DNA of 64,000 bases from Cryptomeria japonica (Eukaryota; Streptophyta; Pinopsida; Cupressales; Cupressaceae), in the NCBI RefSeq assembly GCF_030272615.1, contig NC_081410.1, positions 503,864,942 through 503,928,941 on the forward strand. The letters are read 5' to 3'. This document shows, piece after piece, positions 24,493-35,089 of this stretch. A model generated the notes under the pieces. That model made no database searches, was not told the origin of the DNA, and was given only the letters and a program-made list of their open reading frames with translations. Every line of letters starts with the position of its first letter. The stretch's first letter is position 1. The position numbers and the translations under genes are program-made.

Positions 24493-25585
24493 GGGTGAAC
24501 TCACAATAATGGTTCCCACTTTTTTGCCACTTTTGACACTGAGATGAACAATTTTAAAATAATCTTCAACTTTCGACAACTATAACTTTTAAACTATTAA
24601 GAATTTGAAGATGATGTAAATTAGTGATTTGTAGAATTTTGTTTGTAGATTCTATATGTATTTTTTTCAAAAAATTTTGAAGGATTTTTTTTTAATTTTT
24701 CCATCTCCCTCGAAAAGTAGTTTTTTATAACAAACTATATTTTTTAAGAGTGATGTGCCTCCCGAAACGCATAAATTTTTTTCTATAAATGATAAAAACT
24801 CAATTCTTTCAAATTTTGGTTTGTAACATCAATATCCAAGGCTTGCAGTTGGTTTGATAGTGATATGTTCAATATTTTTCATTTTATTGAGTTTTGAAGT
24901 CTGACTAGTCATAATTCAGACATAGGTTTACGTTTGAACACATAAATTGTTCTATATATATCGAAATTCAATTTTATTTATTTGGTTAGAAAGAAGACAT
25001 CAATACCCAGGGCTTAGATATTTTTCAAAAATTTTTTGAGTTAGTTTCCTATTTTTCCCAATGCATTGAACATAGAAGTTCATGTTCGGTGAAAAACCTA
25101 TATTTGGTAAAATTAAAAAAACAAGTTCATAATAAACTCAATATGTAATAAAATTATATTCATTGGAAAGCTTGCTTCAAGGATTATAATACTACATTTT
25201 GGGTTGTCAAGATCATTCCATTTGAGCCTTCAACCAGAGGTTTCAAGGCCAAAAATCTGCAAAAAAATGTAGAAATCTTCTGAGAAGTGTTAAAAAAGGG
25301 GTTCGAACGAAGGGGGGTTCGAGCAAACCCCCCATTTTTAGTGGGGTTCGAATGAAGGGGGGTTTGATCGAACCCCCGCACTATAATTGAAAAATGACAT
25401 AAACGGGCATTAAAGGTGCTTCGCTCGAAAGATGGGGTTCGAGCGAAGTGGGGTCTTCGCTTGAACCCCAAAGGGTATTTCATTCGAACACCCCCACTTC
25501 GCTCGAACCCCTCGTAAACAAAATTTTCCACTTTCGCCAATTTCCTTTGTTGGCAAAAGTGGGAACTAGCTTTGTGAGTTCACCC
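24493..25585. mobile_element. 1.1-kb inverted-repeat element with 4-bp target duplication
   Basis: The left end is GGGTGAACTCACAATAATGG followed by TTCCCACTTTTTTGCC. The right end, read on the other strand, is GGGTGAACTCACAAAGCTAG followed by TTCCCACTTTTGCC. This gives terminal inverted repeats of about 34 bp. Both flanks carry ATCA (24489-24492 and 25586-25589). Inside are two diverged tandem units of roughly 165 bp, each with a CAATAYCCARGGCTT core (near 24832 and 25001), and a GC-rich segment of hairpins at 25300-25520. The 118-codon minus-strand ORF over that segment (25184-25540) is probably a by-product of the repeats. No transposase was seen; the superfamily is not clear. Confidence 0.65.
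25300..25520. repeat. Cluster of TTCGAGCGAA-type palindromes and hairpins
   Basis: This GC-rich island is built of variants of GGGGTTCGAGCGAA in both orientations. Hairpins read directly are 25312-25333 (GGGGGGTT stem, 6-nt loop, AACCCCCC), a near-palindrome around 25359-25378 (GGGGGTTTGATCGAACCCCC) and 25434-25469 (GGGGTTCGAGCGAAG pairing with CTTCGCTTGAACCCC, one G-T pair). It is strikingly unlike the AT-rich surroundings. Confidence 0.85.
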
Positions 25586-25589
25586 ATCA

Positions 25590-27335
25590 ATAAATTTACC
25601 CACGGGGAACCATGAGACATAAGACCCACAACTTCAATTATTAAACTTTAAAAGAGTTTACTTTTGTAATTTACTTGATGTTAATAACGACTCATTTAAA
25701 TTTGACTATATTATCTATAAAATAGTAAATGACTTAAAATCATATTTGCATATAATAGAGTTTCATAATATATCTATGAAAATCCTTTATTATATTATCT
25801 CATGCGTCTTAGTGAATATTATTAGCTTATAATTTTAAGTGAACTAATGGTAAATATAATAATAAAAATATGTTATTGAATTAACTAATTACATATCACT
25901 ATGTTTCTTTTAATACCTCCAAACATAATGTGTCATTTTTTTATATTTATTAATGCAATGACTATTTTTATCATCAACATTAGGATTTGATGTCTAACTA
26001 ATGATGTGTTTGAATCCACTAGTTGACACACTTTGGAGTATCTCACCTAGGTGTACCTTTGAATCCTTTTTTTTAGACTCCACCCTAATCATGTGCATCA
26101 AATTCATAGATAGATGTCTAAATTATAATAATTCTTTGTGTAAATATGTTTCCAACTTCTTCCTTTTTTTTCTGCATATTGTTAATGTTTAACCTCCACA
26201 CAAGTTGTTTCCTTCAAGTGGTGTTATATCTGACAACAACCCACATGCATACTTGTTGTGCTTACAACAGTGTAATAATACTTGCTTTAAAAAGTGGAAT
26301 AAACTAATTTTTTACTCTTTGTTTTATGTGATGGTCATTATAACATATCATATTATAAATTACATGTTCCATAAAGTTCCACTTCAATAATGACAGACCT
26401 TTATATGCAAAAACTTAAATATTATAAAATAAATAATAAATATGAAAATAAGATATTCTAGAAAATGTGACACTTAATCCCAACTTGTATGGTACAACTA
26501 CCTAAGCTTTTAGATCAATTGTGAGCTAACTAAATCTTGAATAATTCAAATTGCACACTAGGGTGAAATACAAAAGGACATGTCCTAATGAATTTGAACT
26601 CCAAAAAAATGCTAGGCTATCATAAAGAAAGATTGACACAAAGGAATCATGGAGTATCCTAATTGAATTAACTTTCATCATCGTGTCAAGAATACATGGG
26701 ACTTTCATCTAAATCGAAGAATTAACTATTTCCTAATATGCTACTCAACATTGTCTATAGGCAACACTTGTCTTAATACATGGGTACAACAAGTTAAGGT
26801 ACATCTACAACACTCACTAAATTTTTTCTAGTTCATTTTCACAAGTCAAGTTCTTTTTCACCATATTAGGTTAACTTTCACAAGTACATGTATTAAAGTG
26901 ATAAAATCACATTACATATTCTAAGAAATCAAATTTCCTATTAATATGAGAAATTATTTTGATATTTATCATAACCATTTCTTGATCAAATTTCAGTTTG
27001 AATACGTTTTGCCTTCAACATTTAATTATATTTATTTCTCAAATTCTACTTCGTGAAATTTATGGAAAAATTTATTTACATTACACCGTGATATCAAGGA
27101 AACAACCACAAACAAGATGGGTTGGCCATCGATTCACGATATAAAGAACAATGCATCAGGCTACCATCTATCTCAAATAAGCGTACACAGTTTTTAAAAA
27201 TATAGAAAAAAAAAATTAGTTTGAAAAGAGAAAATATGAAGGTCATCCAAAATATAGTATGACAAGATATTATTTTTGTATTAGAAAATATTTGAACTCG
27301 ACATACCTACAACATAAACTTTACAATCAAAGAAA
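25590..27335. other. No gene recognised
   Basis: AT-rich sequence with only short unsupported ORFs (for example 26001-26192 and 26526-26708). No repeats or element ends were noticed. Confidence 0.45.
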
Positions 27336-27339
27336 GTAC

Positions 27340-27694
27340 CAAGAGGTGAAAGGCAGCATGAAAACGCGTCTTTGCCTCGGTAGAGAATGTTAAGCAGCGA
27401 AAGAAAGTGTGTTAACGACCTACTTTCAACATAGGAAAGCGACCCAAAACTTTCTCGTCTTACAGTATATCATGAGGAAAGCTATTAAAGGACATAACGT
27501 GCTCTTGTATTACTCTGCACTGCACTGATTGTACCTCTATATTTTACAATCTTTCATTTCTCCAACAGTCCCACAGCCTTCCCTGAAGATATGAAAGCTA
27601 TAGGAAACTTCCTTGTCACACAATATATACCGAGGAGAGCTTTCAAAGGGAATAACAGCTTGATCCTACTTTGCACTGCACCGACTGGTCACTA
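27340..27694 (+). promoter_or_regulatory. Leader of copy B, with an internal duplication
   Basis: This upstream region is shared with copy A (13930-14097 plus 21338-21461), so it was part of the ancestral gene unit. It contains an internal duplication: the stretch near 27468-27530 (ATATCATGAGGAAAGCTATT ... ACTCTGCACTGCACTGATTG) recurs in diverged form at 27627-27690 (ATATACCGAGGAGAGCTTTC ... ACTTTGCACTGCACCGACTG). I could not identify a TATA box with confidence. It also serves as the empty site that proves the MULE insertion in copy A. Confidence 0.55.
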
Positions 27695-28033
27695 ATGGGT
27701 AGAGAGGATGTACATGGTCATTCCATAATGCTTGTGGTGGCGGTCATTTTCAACTGTCTATACATACCAATGCTGGCCATTCAGCGATTGATAATAAAAA
27801 AGCACGGCTTGGAAGGAGCGAGAAAAGTAATGGAGAGCATGGGGTATATGATATTTGTAGTGGTGAGCAAAGTGAGCAGTTTGTTCTCACTGGGGGTGCT
27901 CACGGTGATGGTGTGCTTGCAGGTCATGGCTATGGACAACATTAACATTTCAGAGGGTGGTAGAAAGAGATTGATGGACATGTGTAGTATAGCCACGCAA
28001 ATCTCACTGGTATGTGCTACCATTGTTCTTTAG
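27695..28033 (+). CDS. Small predicted membrane protein, copy B (112 codons, C-terminus probably lost)
   Basis: The ATG at 27695 is chosen because it aligns with the ATG of copy A after a shared leader; the frame is also open upstream to 27671. The protein has a hydrophobic segment near residues 12-30 (IMLVVAVIFNCLYIPMLAI), a basic stretch RLIIKKHGLEGARK, a second long hydrophobic segment near residues 50-80 (MGYMIFVVVSKV, LGVLTVMVCLQVMAM), a polar NINISEGGRKRL segment and a final ISLVCATIVL. Copy C shows that the last helix once continued (VSTATHFGGISNLMEIEIE). Here a stop at 28031-28033 cuts it. I do not recognise the family; multi-copy small membrane proteins of unknown function are plausible. 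It may still be expressed, or may be a pseudogene. Confidence 0.5.
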   Translation: MGREDVHGHSIMLVVAVIFNCLYIPMLAIQRLIIKKHGLEGARKVMESMGYMIFVVVSKVSSLFSLGVLTVMVCLQVMAMDNINISEGGRKRLMDMCSIATQISLVCATIVL

Positions 28034-29555
28034 CTCTGTATCTCTCTAGTATGATGTTTGGTCTTTCCCTAAACTTTATTAAATTACAAAAGGAATTGTA
28101 ATCTAAGAGAAGGGTGATGTAACACCCATCCTTGCAATTCTTGAAGCACCTCTTCCAACTAATTGATTCTAATGTTGCTACCTAGTTGAATCCATTCATA
28201 AAACTTACTACCTTTGTTCTAGTGCACTTTTAACAATATTAAATCCTCTCATATCTTCTATAGATGTTTACAAACATTTATTAAATTTCATAATTCTCAC
28301 CTTTGTAAATTTTGTTATAGTTTCATTGAGTTCCAGCTAATGAACAATATAATCAAATTATGAGATCATTTTTATATGATTCAAATGAAAGAGGAATAAC
28401 TAAATTATAAACTATTCTAATGATATAATTAACCAACTATTCTAATGATATAATTAATCAATAAATAAGTCATGCTTAGTACATGTGATATTATTTTTTT
28501 AAATTGTATGATCTTGATTTAAGTATATTTATATATTAAAATACGTCCAAGCATAAATAGTGGTTATAAAATAAAAACCAAATAGATGTATATGATTTCA
28601 TAAGTGAGCTGTACATTCTTTATGGATAAACTATAAGACCATGCATGATTATGTTATGGGTATCTAGGTTTTAAATTTAATTCATTAAATTATCAAAATG
28701 TGGGTAAATATGAATATTATATTTAAAAATAATTTGAAATTGTATAATGTTAATATGCAAGTTACAATCATACTATTAATCTAAAAGATTAGTTATTTCT
28801 ATGTCATTGATGTTTGAATTTGGATTGAATTACATGCCTAATGTATGTGAAGTGTATTGAACCATTGATAAGTAAAAATTACAAATATAGTTTCTTTTCT
28901 TTAGCTATATGCATATAAAACATGGATGTATTGATACTTACCCTAAGGGACAACTACCGATGGAAGAATAAGAGAATAATCATGGACTTAATGTTTAACC
29001 ATCTCACATTGTGAATTAATGGAAACTTTAATTATGTATCATAGATAAATGATCACCTGAGCTTAATGTAGGCAAATACATTAAGACTTAATTAATTTTA
29101 TTGAGTATGAGTGAATAAATTCATTATTTAAGCCTTGTGATAAGTTGTGTTCTTATGTTTTGATACTATACCATGTTTATAATTTCTATTATTCCAAGCA
29201 TGTTACTTTATGTATTTCTTATTATCCAAATTACATAAATATATATTTGTATTTTTTGTTCAAATTTAGAAGTAACAAATATGTTTGTTTTTCAGAATTT
29301 ATATATTTTTGAATCCCAATGAGGCAAGGGACAACTCTAAGTCATGATTTGAATGGGTGAAAATAATATGATCCATATACCATTACTTTTGAAAGATAAA
29401 GCTATTAAAAGATTTGGAATTTGGCTAACTATTTTTCTATGGAAGAGATTCACACCCATGTGATTTGTAAGTGCAATCCCATAATTTATGTTAATAATAT
29501 GTAATGGTTTTGGTTAAACTCATGTGAGGTTCCATATATGTGTGGCATGTTTTTG
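28034..29555. other. AT-rich stretch, no gene
   Basis: No domain or strong ORF. The segment from about 28031 to 30098 is bracketed by a 34-bp imperfect direct repeat (27997-28030 and 30099-30132), so it may be inserted sequence. Confidence 0.45.
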
Positions 29556-30095
29556 ATTAAAAAAGCAACGTTAAAGAGGGCGCTGACCCTTTACAAAGCC
29601 AAAGGCTATCAAAAATAAAAAGACCAAGCAAGGGAGCAAATCCCAAAAGAACAAAGTTGGACAGGCCAAAGTGACCTGTCAAACCATCAACAACCCAACC
29701 CAAATCAAGAGGGGGGAGAGAAACCCAGAACCTGACTAGGGGGGCCTTGGGAAAGGGGGTTAGATTTTCCTTTCCGCCTGCAACAAACAACCATCCAGGA
29801 AACACTATCATTAGGAACTTTCAAAGAAGAATCAAATGGGGAAGACCCTGCAGGCACACTGCTAGACTGTTGATGTAGAGTGCCAATAGGGTGTTGCAGT
29901 GGAGCAGCAGCAAGAGAACAAACACCATGAGCATAGTGAAGGTGAGGAGCAGGAGCAACAGGTGCAGGAACCAAGGGGGAAGGGTCTACCACAACAGTAA
30001 CATCAACCAGGCCTTCATCAATAGTAAGGGGCACCTCATCATGAGATGAAACAACTGAAACAAAATCTAAAGCATTAAAGGTTTTTGGGTTTATT
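29556..30095 (-). mobile_element. LINE-like fragment (tentative), internally deleted
   Basis: Two overlapping minus-strand frames (30109-29705 and 29811-29557) give a Pro/Val/Ala-rich protein, with SWMVVCCRRKGKSNP joined to LFIFDSLWLCKGSAPSLTLLF. The base composition is much richer in GC than the flanks. On the minus strand it ends in sequence like AGGGTCAGCGCCCTCTTTAA followed by a T-rich, then A-rich tail, which resembles the 3' ends of plant non-LTR elements. No reverse transcriptase is present, so it would be a deletion derivative. The identification rests on memory of similar sequence; a captured host gene piece is the alternative. Confidence 0.35.
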
Positions 30096-30330
30096 AGTGC
30101 GAATCTCACTGGGATGTGCTACCATTGCCCTTGTTTCTACAGCCACACATTTCGGAGGCATCTCTAATCTTATGGAGATTGAAATAGAATAACTACTACT
30201 TTTTTTGTTTCTCTTCTTTTAAAATGTTAATGTATTGGTTTGGACAGCGTGGAGTCCTTTTGCAGCTTGTATTTTTGTGAACAGAGACACCATTTTGATC
30301 TACAATGTCGATGTGTTGTACAACTCTTAT
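30096..30330 (+). pseudogene. Copy C: last exon and 3' region of the small membrane-protein gene
   Basis: In the frame matching copy B this reads VRISLGCATIALVSTATHFGG then ISNLMEIEIE and a stop near 30193. It overlaps copy B only in the ISLxCATI block, but extends past the point where copy B is cut. The following sequence (GGAGTCCTTTTGCAGC) matches the 3' region of copy A (GGATTCCTTTTGCTAC). No 5' half of copy C is visible to its left. Either the rest was replaced by inserted DNA, or this is the displaced end of copy B. Confidence 0.6.
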
Positions 30331-31650
30331 AAGAGAATTATATGAAAAGGTTTTGGGTTTTCAAGGATGCTAGAAGAAAAAAATAATGTTATAGAGCAAA
30401 ATGATTGTAGTTCAAATGGACCTGCATGCCGTTTTCTAAAGGTCTTGGTTGAATATCTTTGTTATCCATTCATATGTAAATATATACACATATACGAGGA
30501 TATATGGTGAATATAATAGATATTACTAAATTTTATTTAGTTTAGTTGGTATATATGGGATGTTATATTGTGGTGTGAGAATATCTTATATTCTTTGGTG
30601 GTAATAACAAAAAAAAAATCTTATGTGATTTTGTTGAGGTTGTAAGATGATTGTAATGTGCAAAATTTTGTGAGATTGTGAATTATTTAAATATGTATTG
30701 TTGACTTTTCTTTTAATTGTAAATTTAACAGTATTGAGATCGCATTTATTTGGGTTATTTGGTCATTTAGAATTTGAAATGGTTCTTTTGTCATAAAGAT
30801 ATGATTAAGTTAAAACTTTTTCTTTGAAATTTGAGATATAGTATTTATTGTTACTTATGATTCTCATTTTAAACTATGATTTATATTGATAGATTTTATT
30901 TGTAGATTATATGTTATTCAAAGTTACTTTAATTGAAATTTCTTTATTGTTTGTGGATGCTATTTTATGTGGAGTAACATGACATATATATAATCGTTAT
31001 AGCCAAGAGGGATCTTTGGTAGGTCATATGTAGTAGTAGATGGCCTAGGAAATTATTATAGTACGGGATAGTCATAATTTATTCATTCCTATGTGTGTGA
31101 GATCTCTTTTGTACCCCTCCTTTAAGGCTAACCCAATCAAAGTACAACAAGAGAAATGTAATAGGAAACGTATGGAGGGGTTGAATTAGAGATGATTTTG
31201 AAACCATGTTTTTTTTTTGTGGTTATTTATATACCATATATGAGATTCATGACTATTAAATGATCATTTGGATACTAGTTTTATGGTTATTTAGTTCTTT
31301 GGTTCTGTGGTAACATTGTCCAAAGGTTCCTTGGCTACATTGCGACCTTTGGCATCCATGCATACTTATTTTATGAGAATCCTAGTGTGACTCATGTGAC
31401 ATCATTCTTGTGATGTGTTTTGCTTGGGATGTATGGGTGCCACATGTGAATTATTTTGTATACTAAGTGTGGGGATATTTTAAAACAAAATAATTATGAA
31501 ATAATTACTTACAAATGTATATAATTGAATAGGATTATATGTTTCCTTGGTGATTTAGATAATTCTTCATTAGTTTTTGAATTCAAGTAGATAATATCGG
31601 CTTCTAGGATGGTCAAAAGGAAACACATTTTTCTGATTTTCCCTTATACT
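30331..31650. other. AT-rich stretch, no gene
   Basis: No recognisable domain, LTR pair or ORF above 60 codons. Confidence 0.45.
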
Positions 31651-31652
31651 GC

Positions 31653-31895
31653 AACTTCATTTAAGATGCTTTGAATATGATCATATCAAAAAATTATTGA
31701 CATAGATCAATGATAGGCATGAGTTTCCATTGCAACTTGATCTGGATAAATATGATGGCTGATATCTTTCCTTTGATGCAAATGGGAGTGTGTGGAACCT
31801 TATTCTCTGTATAATGTTTTATTTTGTAGCAGAGGAGCCAATGGTGAACATTATTTTGCTTTCATCAGAACTCTCTTATTTGAGAAATGGACAAT
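31653..31895 (+). pseudogene. Fragment of a UBP12/13 (USP7-type) deubiquitinase
   Basis: The reading line gives QLHLRCFEYDHIKK, then INDRHEFPLQLDLDKYDG, then YLSFDANGSVWN and, after a frame change, YSLYNVLFCSRGANGEHYFA and FIRTLLFEKW. Plant UBP12/UBP13 have nearly the same order: a KRFEYD strand, INDRYEFPLQLDLD, then a Leu-rich strand and GGHYYAFIRP carrying the catalytic His. The His of GEHYFAF is retained. Stops interrupt it after LLT and after KYDG, and a frameshift precedes YSLYN. The contiguous layout suggests a retrocopy or a piece carried by a transposon. The Cys-box half of the domain is absent. A GA-rich microsatellite follows directly. Confidence 0.75.
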
Positions 31896-31902
31896 GATCC
31901 GA

Positions 31903-31933
31903 AATAGAGAGAAAGAGAGAGAAAGAGAGAAAG
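31903..31933 (+). repeat. (GAGAGAAA)n microsatellite
   Basis: About four units of AGAGAGAA/GAGAGAAA read directly. Confidence 0.85.
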
Positions 31934-34885
31934 TTCATTTTCTCAGAAATATAAAGGAGAATGATTGGAAACAATTGAAATGCTTTCTAAAGTATCTAAG
32001 GGTTCAAGTGAAGATGGATGGAATTCTCCATCATCATGTACACACTCTATTGATCATGTTAGGATACATAGTAGGTAAATCAGTAGAAACAAAATACCTC
32101 TAGAGATGAATAATAATAATGTTGAAGAATGGGAATCAGAATAGAAGCTTTCATAAATATAATTGAAAGGCCATTAACAGAGGATGAAATGCTTGATGTT
32201 GATCATTCAAGGCAATTGAGAATAAATCAAAAAGTAGTTCAACAAGAAGATGGGGACAACCATAAGAATTCATTATAAGAGGTAATAAAAATAAGAGCCA
32301 AACATTGCAAAGGTTTTATACCTTAATAAGGGACAATCTTAAGGTAGCAATAGGGAAATAAACAATGACATTCAAGCCTAGAAATATGATATTTCAGTCT
32401 TAGAAGAGCATGGAACTACTATCAGAAGGGCACTGTTACAAGACAAGCCTCAAGTGGAGATGGAAAATCATGATAGAAGAAAGTCACAGGCAGAGCATGG
32501 ACGGTTAAAAGTAAAATTCATGGCAATGGTTACTCTTTGCTAGGGAACACAAAATAGTTATTATATGAAGACTTTTATTTCAAAAGATTGCCCTCTTAAG
32601 GCCAAAGTTGGTGAAATATTGGGCTTGGTAGAGACCACAATACCAAAGTGAAGAAGCATAAAGTTTTTTTTGATGAGCGATAAAATACAATCTAAGAGGA
32701 AAAGTGCCATCCAGTAGTGAACAAAAGAAAGCTCACTCAAAGATGCATTCAAGGAAAAGTTGAAAAGAAAGAGGAAAGTTGTAGGACAATCTATTAAGGA
32801 CAGTTAGAGGGTTATACAGTGGCATGCTTCATTATTATGTGACAATGGTTTTTTAGTGATCATTATTTTGAGATAGATGTAAAAGTGAAAATGTTCTAAG
32901 GAAGCAGGGAGCATGATAGTCCAATAGGTAGTCAACCATCAAATGTATGACAATCACTAGACATACAAAGGAGACAACAAACTTTGAAGCAAGAAAACAT
33001 GAACCTTTGAAGGTCAAAAATACGATGCAAAGTCACAATCATGTTGAGGAAATGTTAGGAGGACAAAGATAAGTTTTATATTCAGTGACAAAGAGAACAC
33101 TATCCAAGGTAATCAACAATAACTTAAGAAGACACCAAAATGGAATGCATAACAATTATGGTCATGCATGTGAAAAGGGACAATGGAGCATCTCATGAGA
33201 TACTTTACCAGGTTTAAAGTTGTAGACAAATCTTACATATGTGGAATAATTTAATCCATTGATGGAAGTGGTGTCATGAAATTGGCAAACACAATGGACT
33301 AACAATCATTGAGACTAACGAAAAAGGAGATAGTTCCTATAAGAACACCTCATGGGTAGTCTTCATGATAGGTAAAAGACAATATTTATATTGAATGGCA
33401 ACTATATGATGCACAAGACAATCAAGATTGTAAGGCAGTGGCAGTCAAATGAAAGGATAGTTTGTTAAAGAGGTCTACCACACAACAATGAACAAATGAG
33501 ATGACAATCATAAAATAAAAAATAAATAACTGCTATGAGTTATCCATAACTGAGGACATTCTTAGGCATTAAAATATAATGAGATAAATGGCCAAGAATG
33601 GACAACAAAGAAACTATAAGAGAGGATAGAACATTCATACACAAAATGGGAAGACCTACCATGATAATGCCAAGGAGACATATGCCATATCATAGTCAAA
33701 GGTTAAAAAGAGATATGACAGTCACAAAACTTCAAATGATAGCATAAAGGTGGAATGCAATATCTAAATGAACAATGGATATTACAGTGATTTATACATA
33801 GAGGCATATAATAAATAAGCAAGTAGTTGTGGATCTATTAGAAACAAATGGCCCAAGAAGTTAATGATAAGAAAGGTCTTCATAGCAACATCACATGGCA
33901 ATGGCTATTCAGGAGTCTCTCCTACACCATCCTAAGTGGTTTAAAATATTCAACTTGTTTTTTAGATGGGCTATATATGTCGAGAGTGGGTTAGAGTAGT
34001 TATAAGAATTTTCAGGCAATTCATAATAATATTTAAGATTTATCCAGCAATCTAGGAGGCAATTTGACCAATCATCCACTTATCAAGGGGAATAGAGACA
34101 TAATTTATAGAGATCAAGGAGTTCTTGGAAAAGATTTAGGAGTTTTCTAGTTGACAAAGACAAATGCAAGAAGATCACTCACTCCTTAATGGCACCTTGG
34201 AGCATCTAAAAGAGCCAAAATAGGAAAGCTTGTTTTCCAGTGCTAAAGTGCAAGTCAAATGGTCATCATAGGGAGTAATGGTTATGAGATGCTAATAATG
34301 TACCCCCTAGTTTCTCTCCCACGTGAGGGAAGGAAATATAATGACTCTTAGGACTCATTTTGGAACTAGTTCTTACCTTCTTTCTATTAAGTATTGTAGC
34401 TTCTCAAGTTCTTTCTACCAGAATATTGTTTTGTTATTCAAAAAATGAGTCATTTCTTACTGAAGCAGTAATGCATTTTCTATTTTTAAAAAATCATTTC
34501 AGGCATGTATTGTTGTTATAGCACCTTATTTCAATCAAATAGAGTGATTTTTCCTTCACATCTCTTTGTTTTTCTTGTGTGTATCATGATAATGGATGAA
34601 TTTTTCTCGTGAATTTCATAAGTCCTTGAGTTTTATGTCTCATCCCAACACCTTGAAACAAAAAACACATATTTTGCAGGTTGTAAGTTGTGCAATGAGT
34701 ATAAGCAGTCCAATGTTGTGAAAAATCACGTTTTCCTTCTCAAACCTATGAAAATTCAAGCCTCCTTATGAAATATTGATACAAAAATAAATGCAAGATA
34801 GTTGTGTTGTGTAAACAAACAATTGGGTATTTGACTATTTGTGTGCAAGGAATAGTAGTATGAGCCTAAGTATTAGTTTGTGCAT
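31934..34885. other. Purine-rich decayed sequence, unassigned
   Basis: The plus strand is markedly A/G-rich and dotted with GGCAATGG, AAGAAGATGG and AGGACA words, as in old retroelement internal regions, but stops are dense and no domain can be read. The right part (from about 34260) leads into the Copia remnant on the minus strand and probably holds its 3' untranslated or LTR sequence. Confidence 0.35.
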
Positions 34886-34889
34886 CACG

Positions 34890-35089
34890 TCAAGTAGTTA
34901 GCTTTCAAGGTAAAAAATCTATAACAAAAATCAAATTTTCGACCTTAACAAGCTTCACCCTACTATCCTCAACTATATCTTTGACAAAATGATACTTAAC
35001 TTCAATGTGCTTGGTCTTGGCATGAAATGGTTCTTAGCTAGGCAGATCACACTCTGACTGTCATAATAAACTATTATTGCACTTGAAGA
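34890..35089 (-). pseudogene. Copia (Ty1) RNase H C-terminal remnant
   Basis: On the minus strand the line reads SSSAIIVYYDSQSVICLAKN, then after a frame change FHAKTKHIEVKYHFVKDIVE and DSRVKLVKVEN. This is the Copia RNase H end, which normally reads DNQSAI-LAKNP-FH-RTKHI-YHFIR. It is cut sharply at 35089/35090, where the outer Gypsy LTR begins. The rest of the Copia gene should lie beyond the far end of that element, outside the window. Confidence 0.82.

Noticed and set aside
25184-25540. 118-codon minus-strand protein (Arg/Pro/Ser-rich)
   Set aside because: It overlies the hairpin cluster; the open frame is explained by the repeated GGTTCGA words.
27781-28023. Minus-strand ORF opposite copy B
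   Set aside because: The plus-strand frame is conserved with copies A and C; the minus frame is not.
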